Below, one piece after another: positions 40,333 to 50,989 of a DNA stretch of 64,000 nucleotides; position 1 is the stretch's first letter; each line of letters begins with the position of its first letter. The notes beneath the pieces were generated by a model that saw only the letters and a program-made list of their open reading frames with translations, was not told the origin of the DNA and ran no database searches. Origin of the DNA: Yamagishiella unicocca. Taxonomy: Eukaryota; Chlorophyta; Chlorophyceae; Chlamydomonadales; Volvocaceae. The stretch is from the NCBI GenBank assembly GCA_003116995.1, contig BDSL01000118.1:226802-290801 (forward strand). The letters run 5' to 3'. Both the position numbers and the translations under genes were made by a program.

Positions 40333-42250
40333 TTGGCTCGGGGTACGTGACGCCGTCGATGGGCCGGTTATCATGTTGGTGTGCCGCACGGGAAAGTTGA
40401 TGGGTGTGGATGTGGCCCCACCCCCTAGCTGCTATCAATGTGAGCATCGTCCGGCAGAGCGTGACCCTCGTCCTGCCATAATCAAGACCCGTGTCGAGGG
40501 GAGGCGACCGCGCCCGCCATCTCTTGAGGCGGGAGGATTGAAATTTTTGGCGAACGAATAATCGTGGGGGGTCTTTGTGGCGCGCCATCACAGACAGATT
40601 GTGGAGCGATGTCGGCTGGTCGAATGGTCTATGATGCACGGGCAAATGTGTTTTGTTTGTCGTGGGACGGATGTTGGTTTGGCTCGAAGTATGTGACACT
40701 GTCCCTGGGTGGGTAACGTTGGTGCCCCGCCGGCCCAGGTATGCATCGGGATACCAGTAGCCAGCTGCTACCTACGTGGATTTCCTACACAGAGCGCGTC
40801 ACGTACTTTTGTTCTGCTGATGTCAACATCCCTGTATAGGGGAGGCGTCCGTCTGCCATCCTTTAGGCAGTGTACCAGGGACGGATGTTGGGCAACCACG
40901 CGCGCCCGGATGCCCGTACGTATCTCTTGCGTGTTTGCCGGGGGATGTATGGGCAAGAAATGTGTGCTTTGTATGCCGTAGCGTAGCGACGCTGGAGATG
41001 GGTTGGGGGCACGGTGTCGCTGCCGATGGGTCGGCCGGCCATCATGCTGCCGTACAGCACGCGGGTGTTTGGAGACAGCTGCTAAGGTTCCCATTGGCGT
41101 ATGCCACCGAGCGCACGCCCGTGTCATTGCCGTACGAGTTTCCATTTGTTCTGGGAAGGAGTTGTCGTACATCTGCGTCCGCCACACTGCCCAACGTTTG
41201 GGAGCCGGTAGCTGCCGTCGCATGGGGATTATGTTGGGTGCTGTCCTGAATGTCATCCATGGCGGACGGTCGGTGGGTCGGTATGTCGTCGTGCCGAATG
41301 TATGCTTTAGGGGCGGATTTGGCTTGGGGCACGTGCTGCCGGTGCGCCGGGGCAGTCATTTCGGTACAGTGCGATGAGACATCGTCGCACGCAGCTGGGT
41401 GCCAACTTGAGCATCGCCGGCGTCGCGTAGCCCTTGTCCTGCCATTACTTCGGGTTCAGATCGGTATAAAATGTATTAAAGGCGTCTTTGCCGGCCACCC
41501 TTAGGCGGGTTGCACTAGGAAGCAACGACTACAATCGTGTAGTGTGGCGAAGTGCTCCCTGCTAGTGCTCCTTGGCATGAGGTTGGACGATAAATGATTC
41601 GCAAAGTGAATGCGCAAGAGGAGAATTGGCTCGGGGTATGCCGTGCAGTGTCGTTGGACCTGTCATGTTGGTGGATGGGTGCACGGAGATGTCCATCGTG
41701 AACCAGTGTGCCAATGTGAGTGCCGTCTGCAGCGCGTGGACCTCGTCCTGAAGACCCGCGGCGCGGGAAGGCGTCTGCGCCCGCCACTCCTGAGACGGGT
41801 GGGGGTACCGGGAAGTGATGTTTACGTGATGCCGAGCTGCTTGGTAAGTGATGATGTTAGGTGGGGGGGTCTTTGGTCGGTAGTTTGTGGTTCGCCAGTC
41901 TACCTGTATCCTTTATTTTGCTGTGGAAGAAATGCTGGGTTGGCTCGGGGTGCGTGCTGCGGTCGAAGGGCCAGTCATATTTTTGTGCTACGCGGACACG
42001 TCCGGAGCAGCCGCATATGAACGCCGTCCGCAAAGCGTGGCCTTTGTCCTGCCAATATTCATACCCTGCACCGAGGCGAGGCGTCTGTGCCCGCCGCGCT
42101 TGGGACGGGTAAGACAATGTGAATTATGTAGGGATAGCGATACCGGTATCGTAGCGTACTAAACGCTTGTATTGCTGAGTTTACCAGCTGTGACGTGTAT
42201 CACCGTATGAAAGCGAGCATGTTTTCTGCATGCGCAGGTCTGGGGGGGAG
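40333..42250 (+). repeat. Diverged tandem array, ~307-346 bp unit, six copies
   Basis: Variants of TTGGCTCGGGGTACGTG occur at 40333, 40679, 41003, 41319, 41626 and 41940, spaced 346, 324, 316, 307 and 314 bp. A second box, GCGTGGCCYTTGTCCTGCC-like, recurs in several units (40459, 41424, 41734, 42035). A third, GAGGCGTCTGTGCCCGCC-like, follows it by about 40 bp. Copies are strongly diverged, so the array is old. Many short frames inside it are repeat noise. Confidence 0.75.
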
Positions 42251-44190
42251 GGCATGGTTCTTTTCGGCAATTTAAAGTGGCGGCCAACTGTGACTTGTGG
42301 CCTGGCCGCAGGTCATCGTCGTACGCCATCGGACATTGTTTATCGGTTTTGGCTTCAATGGAGGGGCATCCGGGTTGAGAGGAGGGTATTGAGATCTTAT
42401 GGTGTCATGCCGTGGGATTGAAGTGTTCGCGCGCTGTGGCTGGGGACCTGGGGTGGTCAGGTTAGACAGGCGAGCGATGGGGACAGCTGTTGGCACGGGG
42501 ATCAGGCCGGTGTGCCAGTCGACTCGTTCCATTGTAACTACTGGGAATCTCTCGAACGGCCTCAGGAACCTCTTCCCTGATGTCTGTTTTACAACATTTT
42601 TCCCGTGTACACCAACTAATTCCCTCCGATTTCGACCAGCAGCCGCACAACCACCGCAGGGCATCCTAACAGTTAAACCCCTTCACCCTAATTAGCACAT
42701 GAAATGACGTACGCCGATCGTCACCGATTCTCCCGCCGCCTATCCCGCTGTTAGCACCCGCGTAATCTTACCAGCATTGCAGCATTGTATAAGACGTGGA
42801 CACGTGAAACAGTTAATTACAGTGGACAGGAGCCGGCAACTAGAAGACAAGCTCAGCCCTGAACCGTAAGCAAAGGGTACAATACATGCACGCCGTGAAC
42901 AGCGATGCTTCGTAAATGGCAGGTATCCCTGCTAAGCTTTCGGGCTGGAACCCAAAAATCCGACCCTTGTATGCTGAAGCCTGTTGCAAATTCGATCCAT
43001 ACCTCAATGGCCTAAACTGCCGCATTCAAACCTATTCAAAGAGCGCACTTTGGATCCTCCTAGATCCGCGCGAGTGGTGCAGTCCAAGCTGGTCCAAGCG
43101 CATACAAGAGCTTATGTTGCTTGACGAGTAATTAGCTGCCGATCTGGGACTGTTCGAGGTAAGGCAGGGTACAGTAAGGCTTGGTGCCGCGGACGTTACT
43201 GTTTGCCGTCCCATATTCACTAACATCTTGTATTGGTAAGATCAGGCAGCGTGTAAAGTCGCGAGAAGTCTTACGTTATTATCCCAATCAGCGCAAATGT
43301 GTGTGTTCCTGGGGCTGAAGGGGTTCGACGTCGTACGACGGCGGTGTACAAACCGGTACAATAAGGAGTGCCGTGGGCGGCTCGTCAGCGTCATTAACTT
43401 AGAACCCTTAGTAAATTTTGAGTGTTAATTAGGTCTCGACTCGTCAGGGTTGAATTTCCTAGAGCCGGTGGCAAAGCCCCAGGGGTCTGCGTGGTGTCTG
43501 GGCTAGCCAGGCTGACCGTAAAGGTCGGAGGACGCCTGGGTTATCCTGGAATCTTTCAGGCTGCCACAGGTATCAGGGGGCCAACGTGCAATTGTGTTGG
43601 TCGCGCGCGCGACGGCCCCCGGTCGCCCCCGCATTCTAGCGAGGCACGGGCATGCGCCCGTCGCAGATGTGGCGACCCAAAACGATGCTCGTACAAGGGC
43701 AGGTACATGCGTAGAGGGAACGTATATGCGCCATCAGCGTTATGCGGCAATGCGGGCACCATGGTTGACAACGGCCTTCGTTGCCGAACCCCGCCTCGCA
43801 ATGTGCGCATATGCAGAAGGTCGCCGCTATCCTTACAGAATACATATATACCGGTAGTTCAGCCCTAGGTATTCCTTGAACCACAAAGCGTTTTCACCCT
43901 GGTGAGCAACTCCATTCTTGCAAATAGCTAGCTTCGCAGTGTCTTGCGCTTTTAACGTCGCATCGAAATAACTCTGTAATACTTTGTAATAGTTAACAGG
44001 TTGCAGCGGGCTGCGACTTGCTCGTTCGGGCGAAGCGGTGTCGATGCAGTAAGCAGTGCGAAGGCGCATAACGTCCTTACTGATATATTTATTTGTGGAG
44101 AACATCACATTGAATAAGATGGCCGCGTGCGGGTTATACCAAGTGTAGCTTTCCATCCGACTGCGCACCGCCTATCCCCTCAAAGACTCT
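42251..44190. other. Intergenic stretch upstream of RsmH gene
   Basis: May contain a decayed further unit of the array at its left end. A 71-codon frame at 42916-43131 has no recognisable domain. The right part should hold the RsmH promoter. No RNA gene recognised. Confidence 0.4.
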
Positions 44191-47100
44191 GTGCGCTACT
44201 GCGTTATGGCCTTTGGCCAATTGCGCATCAAGGGCTGCCAGGGTTGCCATCGCTTGGCGGCCGCATGCGAGATACGTCACTGCGCCAGTCGGCGTGGTGC
44301 GGGAACGGCGGTCGGCCGTTCGCCAGCGATACCCACACACCCTCACGGGACTGTCGCCGCTAGCGGCCATGCGTCTTCTACCAGGTTGTCTCCAGACGAT
44401 CGTGCTGGCGCGGAAGGTGGCGCCACCGCAGCTCCCTACGCGTTTCCACACGTCCCCGTGATGCTCCATGAGGTTCTGGCCTCTTTCCAGCCCATAGACA
44501 TGCGCGTATACCTGGATTGCACTCTAGGCGCTGGTGGGCACGCATCGGCGATGGTTGCTGCTCATCCGGTGAGTATAGCGCCGTGTAGCGTGCGGCGTGG
44601 CATCATTGCGCGGACCTGCTTGTGCTTGGGTAGATGTGAGGATGTGCGATTTGGCCCAGGAGCTGGTCCTACGGCATGGATCAGACTGTGAGGGCAACAA
44701 ACAACCTGGAGGGGGTTGAAACGCGCCCGCGAATTTGTCAGTTAGTCGTGTCGTGTCTTGTAAAGGAAACAAAAAGTCAGCCGTGTTCTACTGTGTACTA
44801 TTCCCTCGTGTTTTGCTGTGGGGTTTTAGGGGAAACCCTAAACAGAAAGTCAGTCGTGTTTTGCTGTGTACTATCCCCTCGTCGCTCACGATGTGAGCCG
44901 AACAAGGCGTAAGGCTGCGCTCGTTTACCGCACCGCACATTCACTACCGGTTGCCACTCCCACCCTATGCCCTCCGTCTTCATCGCCCTTGGTTTGTCGG
45001 CCGTGGATTCGCGGATTACCTTTCACCCCCCCCCCATGCACAGGAGATGCACACACTGCTCGGCATCGACCTGGACCCAACAGCACACGCCGTGGCAGAG
45101 CCCCGCATTCAGACGGCGGCGGAGGGGCGAGCCGAAGGCCTAACGTTTCAGCTATTGCGTGGGAACTACAGGTCAGTATTGTGCTGTCCATTGGCCGGGT
45201 AAAACACGGTTCGATCCGGTTAATGGTCTCTTAGGTGCTTTATAGTGAATGCGGGCTTGGAGCCACGACGGTGCGACATCGTTGGCTTATTTTGCTGTTT
45301 TGACACGCCCACCCTTTCCGCCTACTTTGCGGCTTCCGGGCCGCCCCCACAAGTACATCCCTGCACCACCGTAGAAAGGAGCTCGGAAGCTTGCCACGGT
45401 ACCGAATCCCACGACTCATCATCTGAACAACAGGCCGCTATCCGCCCACGCGCTGCAAACTTGGGGCCTCAACGCAGGGATCTCAAGGGCTTGCTGGCGA
45501 CCGTTAGCAGCCCACCGCCACGCCCCAATGGCATCCTAATGGACCTGGGCGTCTCTTCCATGCAGGTACAGGGCTGCACATCTGCGTGCACATCTCGTTT
45601 TTGCAACTGAGGCGCACTGTATCTCGTTTCGGTTGTTACTGTGACCCCGCCTTGTGCCACCGTTGTTTACAATAGGTATTGATTGCGGTCGCAGTGCGGG
45701 CCAGCAGGTCGATAACTTCACTCCACCTGCTGTAGCCGTTCATAATTGTTATCCAACAGGTCACACCGGGCTAGGCCTATGGCGGGAGGCGGGACGGACA
45801 TGGGGTTGAGATGTGCCGGACAGACAGCAGCTCGACCGCGTCCCTTGCTGTGCCCGCCCAACCTGCACAGTCTGTTGCTGGCTGCACAGCAATGGCACCT
45901 CGTGCCGGCGAGCGGCAAAACTGCGTGTGCAGTGCTTTACAGCCTGACAGGCAGTCCGCGGGTTGCGTCGGTGCCAGACTACCCGCAGCGCGGCACCATC
46001 AACCTACGTGGCTAAGACGTCTGACGAAAGCCGTGCATGACGGCTGCCACCATGCCCCTGCAGATCGATACAGCGGAACGTGGCTTCAGCTTCATGCGCG
46101 ATGGCCCGCTGGATATGCGCATGGATCCGGCTGCAGGCTTGAGTGCAGAGGAGGTATGTTTTAAGGACTAGCGGGCTGTGCACCCGCGGGCTGTGCCTCG
46201 CCCTTTCCTCGCTATGCTCTGTGCACTGACGTCTGCGTGCTTGACCAGGTGCTGAACACATGGTCGGAGGCGGAGTTGGCCCGCATCATTCGGGATTACG
46301 GAGAGGAAAAGTTGTGGAGAGTGGTGGCCCGTAGGTGAGGCGTTTACAGCGGAGTTGATGAAGTGGTTGCTATGAGCGATTAATGATATTGCATGCTGAA
46401 TAAGATACCGGTATTGTTACTATTGCACCAATGTTTGGATGAATACCTGATGTACTCACGGAACGCGTCCAAACTGCGTGTACACCTCGCATGGCCTCGC
46501 TATGGCTCGCTCCATCTTACCCCTCGTATGATGTCGCCATGCAACAGGCTCGTCCAGGCCCGTGAGGTGGAGCCCATCCGGACGACCCAACAGCTCGTCA
46601 AGGCGGTTGGCCAGACTCATCTCGGCGGAAAAGGTGGCAGGGGCGGCAAGGGTGCTGGCAAGGGTGTGCATCCCGCAACTCGGACGTTTCAGGTAAACAT
46701 TTTGACTGTATATTGCGTTTTGCGTTGCTTAGGGTAGTGTCGCGATTCCTTGACTGTAACCTTCACCGTTCGCAGGCGCTTCGGATTGCCGTTAACGATG
46801 AGCTGCAGAAGCTCGAAAAGGTGCGTGTAAGGAGAACGTCTTAAGTACTTATCCTTATTGTTAGGGCAAACATATCTTCGAATGCATTCAGGCGTTACCG
46901 GACGCGATCGCCGCGTTGGCACCAGGTGGCCGGTTGGCTGTGATCTCATTCCACAGCCTCGAAGACCGTATCGTGAAGCATGCCTTCCTACGAGCTGCCG
47001 GTCGACCAACCCCGGAGGACGAGCATCTCGTTTACGGGCCAGAAAAGTACTCGTACCTGGACGCTCTCGATGACAGCAAGGTGGCTGACATTGTGACGCG

Positions 47101-47191
47101 AAAGCCGGTGTCGCCAACTGAAGTAGAAACGGAATGTAATGCACGCGCGCGCAGTGCAAAGCTGCGGGTGCTGCAGAAGCTTGCTTGCTGA
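44191..47191 (+). CDS. rsmH: 16S rRNA (cytosine-1402-N4)-methyltransferase RsmH/MraW, organelle type
   Basis: SAM-dependent enzyme that methylates a decoding-centre cytosine of small-subunit rRNA. A nuclear copy with an N-terminal extension implies import into plastid or mitochondrion. Exons 44191-44568, 45044-45171, 45478-45565, 46064-46153, 46249-46334, 46548-46692, 46776-46820 and 46892-47191 are all in phase (419 residues). Family motifs in order: [25 protein letters not shown] (SAM binding), [95 protein letters not shown]. The ~85-residue leader fits a transit peptide; initiation at the Met at 44206 is also possible. A Gly/Lys-rich insert precedes HPATRTFQ. The C-terminal part carries its own Lys/Arg-containing family tail. 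Confidence 0.96.
44772..44882 (+). repeat. Near-duplicate ~38-bp units flanking a telomere-like dyad
   Basis: Units at 44772-44809 and 44844-44882 share AAGTCAG(C/T)CGTGTT and CTGTGTACTAT(T/C)CCCTCGT. Between them 44822-44843 reads GGTTTTAGGGG then AAACCCTAAAC, that is one TTTTAGGG next to its inverse complement. In the first RsmH intron. Confidence 0.7.
44975..45013 (+). repeat. Dispersed repeat beside a 3' splice site, copy B
   Basis: Near-identical to 16401-16439. It ends about 30 bp before the acceptor of RsmH exon 45044-45171, followed by a C-run and CACAG. Confidence 0.75.
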
Positions 47192-47586
47192 GGTTGATAC
47201 GAATATCGAACAGTTGGAAGCGGTTGGAAACGGTGGTACAGAGGTTCGGTTACAGATTGATGAATCAAACATCCCACACGCAATGGTGACGGGCATTGGC
47301 CAGTACACTACAACTGGAAACATGCCACATTATTTGTGGCATTTTTTTATGATTCGTTCGGTCATATGCGTTGTTTCGGTTAAGGTCATATGTCAAACAA
47401 GGCCTGTCTGTTGGTGTCATAGTCAGCAGCCATGGCTGCACCCCCCACAGTTCTAATATACACGGAAAGCATGTCCGCGTCAAGTCAAAAGCATGCAGTA
47501 AGACATGCGGACAACCATCCCAAGGTTGCGTTACGAGCCGTCAAACTGTCATAGTCAGTCTCCCGCTAGCGGCAGTCTGTGACCAA

Positions 47587-48386
47587 TTACGCCAACATTG
47601 GTACGCCTTCCTTCTTCTGCTGCTTGCTGATGAGCGACTTGTGGATGTGCGGGATGACACCGCCACCAGCGATCGTGGCCTGAACAAAGACGAAATTTGT
47701 GGGGACCAATGATAAGTTCAGAACCATGAAGATGACTGCAACTTGTAAGAGTCAAGGTTCAAGAGGGGCTGCACGGTCAAACATGCTGACGGCGCACCTT
47801 GATAAGCGTGTCCAGCTCCTCGTCACCGCGAATAGCCAGCTGCAAATGCCGTGGCGTAATACGCTTCACCTGTGTACAACAATACAATAGGGTATTGTTG
47901 GTTAACGTGCTGCGCGTTAGCTGGCCTACTCGCATTGGCAAAATTTGCAGGGCCGCACCTTAAGATCCTTTGAGGCGTTACCAGCCAACTCCAGCACCTC
48001 AGCAGTGAGGTATTCTGTATACAATACGGATAGGGCGAGGTTGACAGTGAGCTGGCAGGTCTGGACATGGCCGAAATTTTCCGACGATGTTCAGCTTTTG
48101 CTTACCTAGGATGGCCGCGGCGTACACCGCGGATGTAGCACCGACACGTCCATTAGCAGTGACACGGCTCTGCAGAAGAAGGCGAATGCTTCAGTCTGGC
48201 CCCGTCAACAACGGATGGGCAGTCTCCGTTGCTCACCTTGAGCAGACGGTGGATACGACCGACAGGAAACTGAAGGCCTGCCTTGGCTGACCGACTCGTG
48301 GGCTTCTTCTTGTCACCCTTGAGCTTATCGCCCATGGTGCCCTTGGCACCCTTGCCCGAAAGGCCCTTCGCGCCCTTGCCCGACAT
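47587..48386 (-). CDS. Histone H2A.Z variant
   Basis: Replication-independent H2A variant that replaces H2A in nucleosomes near promoters. Exons 48386-48237, 48169-48106, 48014-47959, 47869-47798 and 47679-47587 join in phase to give 144 residues. The N-tail [19 protein letters not shown] and the core [20 protein letters not shown], then [46 protein letters not shown] and [12 protein letters not shown] are H2A.Z-type; canonical H2A has a different tail and acidic patch. Introns also fit a polyadenylated variant, since replication-dependent algal histone genes usually lack or have few introns. The last residues (KKEGVPMLA) differ from the usual lysine-rich ending. Convergent with RsmH, ~400 bp between stops. 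Confidence 0.95.
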
Positions 48387-50989
48387 TTTGGCGTAACGTT
48401 AAGAGGTAAAGGGAAAAGAGGTAAATTTGTATGTAAACGTAAAGTCAGGCGAAGTGGCGTAACGACAATGCTAGGATGGGGCCGGCCGGCCATTTTTGAA
48501 GCATGGCCCTTGTACGGCACTCGTACAAGGTGGTGCCCGGTGAGAATTGGCGACAAAGGTTTGAATCACGCTGACGGAATCAATTTGCTGTTAGCAAAAT
48601 TATGAGCAATTCCTGAACGACCGGCAAGCAGTGAAATGCACGGCGATTGTGAACAGCTCGAGGAAAGTTGACCCTACGCTCACAGCCCGCACAGGTGACA
48701 AACGTCCTGTGGCCTATCGCGATTGTAATTTGTGAATCCCTGTCATCCTCTTCCTCGCCTCGACGGGGTTCTGTTTCGTCAAGGTTCGATTGGCGTCGCG
48801 CTCAGACCGCAGCGAAACGCGACGCAAGCGCAAGGGAGTTTGTTGCTGACTTGACAGCTTCTATCCTAATCATGAACCACTTGCATACTTGGAGGACCGA
48901 GCAATTCCTCACAGGAGGTCCTTGGTGCCCTGCGTGTGTGGTCCCAGGCCCACACTAATGCATGTGAACAAAGCAATCAATGCCCATGCTCTAGGACGCA
49001 GGCATGTTCGTAACCCATATACCCCAAACACCTTGTGGTAAGTTTGGAATTCGCAGCACACAGCACGGATGCACGGCAGCGCAGCATGAACGTACATGTG
49101 GTACGTCGTAGTAAAGGTGGTCATTCTGGGACTGGGCTCAGCATCGTATGTTTGCTATTTTTTAAGCGTATATCAGGCTATCCTGCATGCGCAGGGTAGA
49201 GGGAGCGCTCGCTGTCAGGCGTAACAGGTGGAGGGATAAGGCAAGGTGACGCATGGGGGGAGACAGCCCATGTAGTGTACTACATCTCCAAATGTGCTCA
49301 AATCGTATCGCTGCTTTTGTTTCCTTCGTACGCGGCTTTACCGGTGCCCAACCCATGTATACGACATGTAAGCGCGTTGCAAGTAGCTAATAACGAGATT
49401 TGAAGCCATTCTTGGCAACATCCCTGGCGTCATTTGATGCATTGCGTACGGGCCTATGATGGCTTTTGCCAGAAAGGCGCATACCGTATTAATGAGTTTA
49501 TTCAGCGACGAAATCCTTGCGGAAAGCATCACAAACACTGGTGCGCGACCACTCAGTAACCAAAGCGGCATAAAAACCCGATCCAAACCCGCTCGGTTAG
49601 GGATGCGTCGTAAAGGCAGAGGCTTAAGCATCTGACCCGTGGGTCCCGGTGGACCTGAAGAGTGTACGGCTGCACACGAGCCAAAGACGGGCGAAACTTG
49701 ATTCAGCTCATCAGGATTTGTCAGTTGCCCGACTGCCACAGATTACAGCTATACAGCTTCAGACTGCAGCCCCCCCCCGATGGGGTCTTCTTGCACCGGG
49801 TGTAAGCCCCCTCTAGTGGCCTAGTACTGGGCTGCCAGGACGCTCCCATTACGGTGTAACACTACTGCAAAGCATGTTACCGCCCGATCCCAGACACACG
49901 CCACACATCAAAGCTCGGGAGCGCTGACGCACACTAATCCCCCTGATTGGTACTTGCATCTGATTTGTTCTCCGTGTGTTTATTGGGGATGCTGATGGGG
50001 ATGCTGACCTACCACCAGCTTTCCTTGTCTCCTCCATCTGTCGGCCATGCATCCGATTTCTCGGCTTTTCGGTCCAGAGCCCGCTGTAATATATGACGAT
50101 ATATACGACTCCAATCCAATGCGGTTGTTTGCATTGCGTGATCAACTTAAATATGGTAAGACCCGACGCGTCCCGCAGCTCCTGCATGCTGGGAATCCAC
50201 CAATGACCAGTAATGTTCTGTAACACGAAAGGCGTCCGAACACCATGCGACCTGCAACATCCCCGGAGTGTGGCGTCTAACTTGGAGCGCAATGAAAGGA
50301 GGCAGGATCAAAACTTTACGGAGTTGCACATTACAGTTACATTACCGAACTGATCATATGGACGCAGCCAGTTTGCATTCCGAGCGACTGCCCGTTCGGA
50401 CTACGGCAGCGGGCACACATCAGGGGGATTGCGGCAGCAAGTGCAGCAAGTGCAGCGGGCACACATCAGGGGGAGTGCGGCAGCAAGTGCAAGACCACGT
50501 AACGGTCGGCTCGGGCACACGATTAAGTTCTCCGGCGTGCACGCTCAAACGTGTAGTTCCAAAACTATTCGCCGGCTAATTTATGTCCTCCGTCTCCGAT
50601 GTCGTGTAACCGGGTCTTCTCGCCCAACCCCTTCAAGGTTTTCTGCCAGCCAATCTGCAGAAGTCTTAAATTTCGGGCAATGTGGTCGCAGACGCGTTGC
50701 AGGACACATGGTTGACACGTTCTCCGTGAACAACGGCTAAAGGGCCAACTGACGCTACAACCGCAATCCAAACCGTTGAGGCTTGTGACTGCGCTATATG
50801 GTACGATAGCCTTGCGTGCACATCTTGCCAGTCGACGAGCCTTAGGGCCCTCCCGGGCACACCAAACCCATGGGAGCCTCATCACCACGTCGATCACCTA
50901 TCAGGAGCGGGATCAAAACAGCGCCCACGGGTGCGCTCACGCCCCCCTTCCCGCTGCCAGCCCTGGCTCCGGCTCCACCACCTCAGGGC
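48387..50989. other. Intergenic stretch between H2A.Z and Prp18
   Basis: The left end is the H2A.Z promoter side; the right end is the 3' flank of Prp18. A 133-codon minus-strand frame at 49338-49739 has no recognised domain or splice support. Contains the 46-bp repeat at 50408-50493. No RNA gene recognised. Confidence 0.4.
50408..50493 (+). repeat. 46-bp tandem repeat, about two copies
   Basis: Units start AGCGGGCACACATCAGGGGG at 50408 and 50454, each followed by TGCGGCAGCAAGTGCA. Intergenic. Confidence 0.85.

Noticed and set aside
49338..49739. 133-codon minus-strand frame
   Set aside because: No recognised domain, no splice signals, and no polyadenylation signal that fits; kept only as a note.
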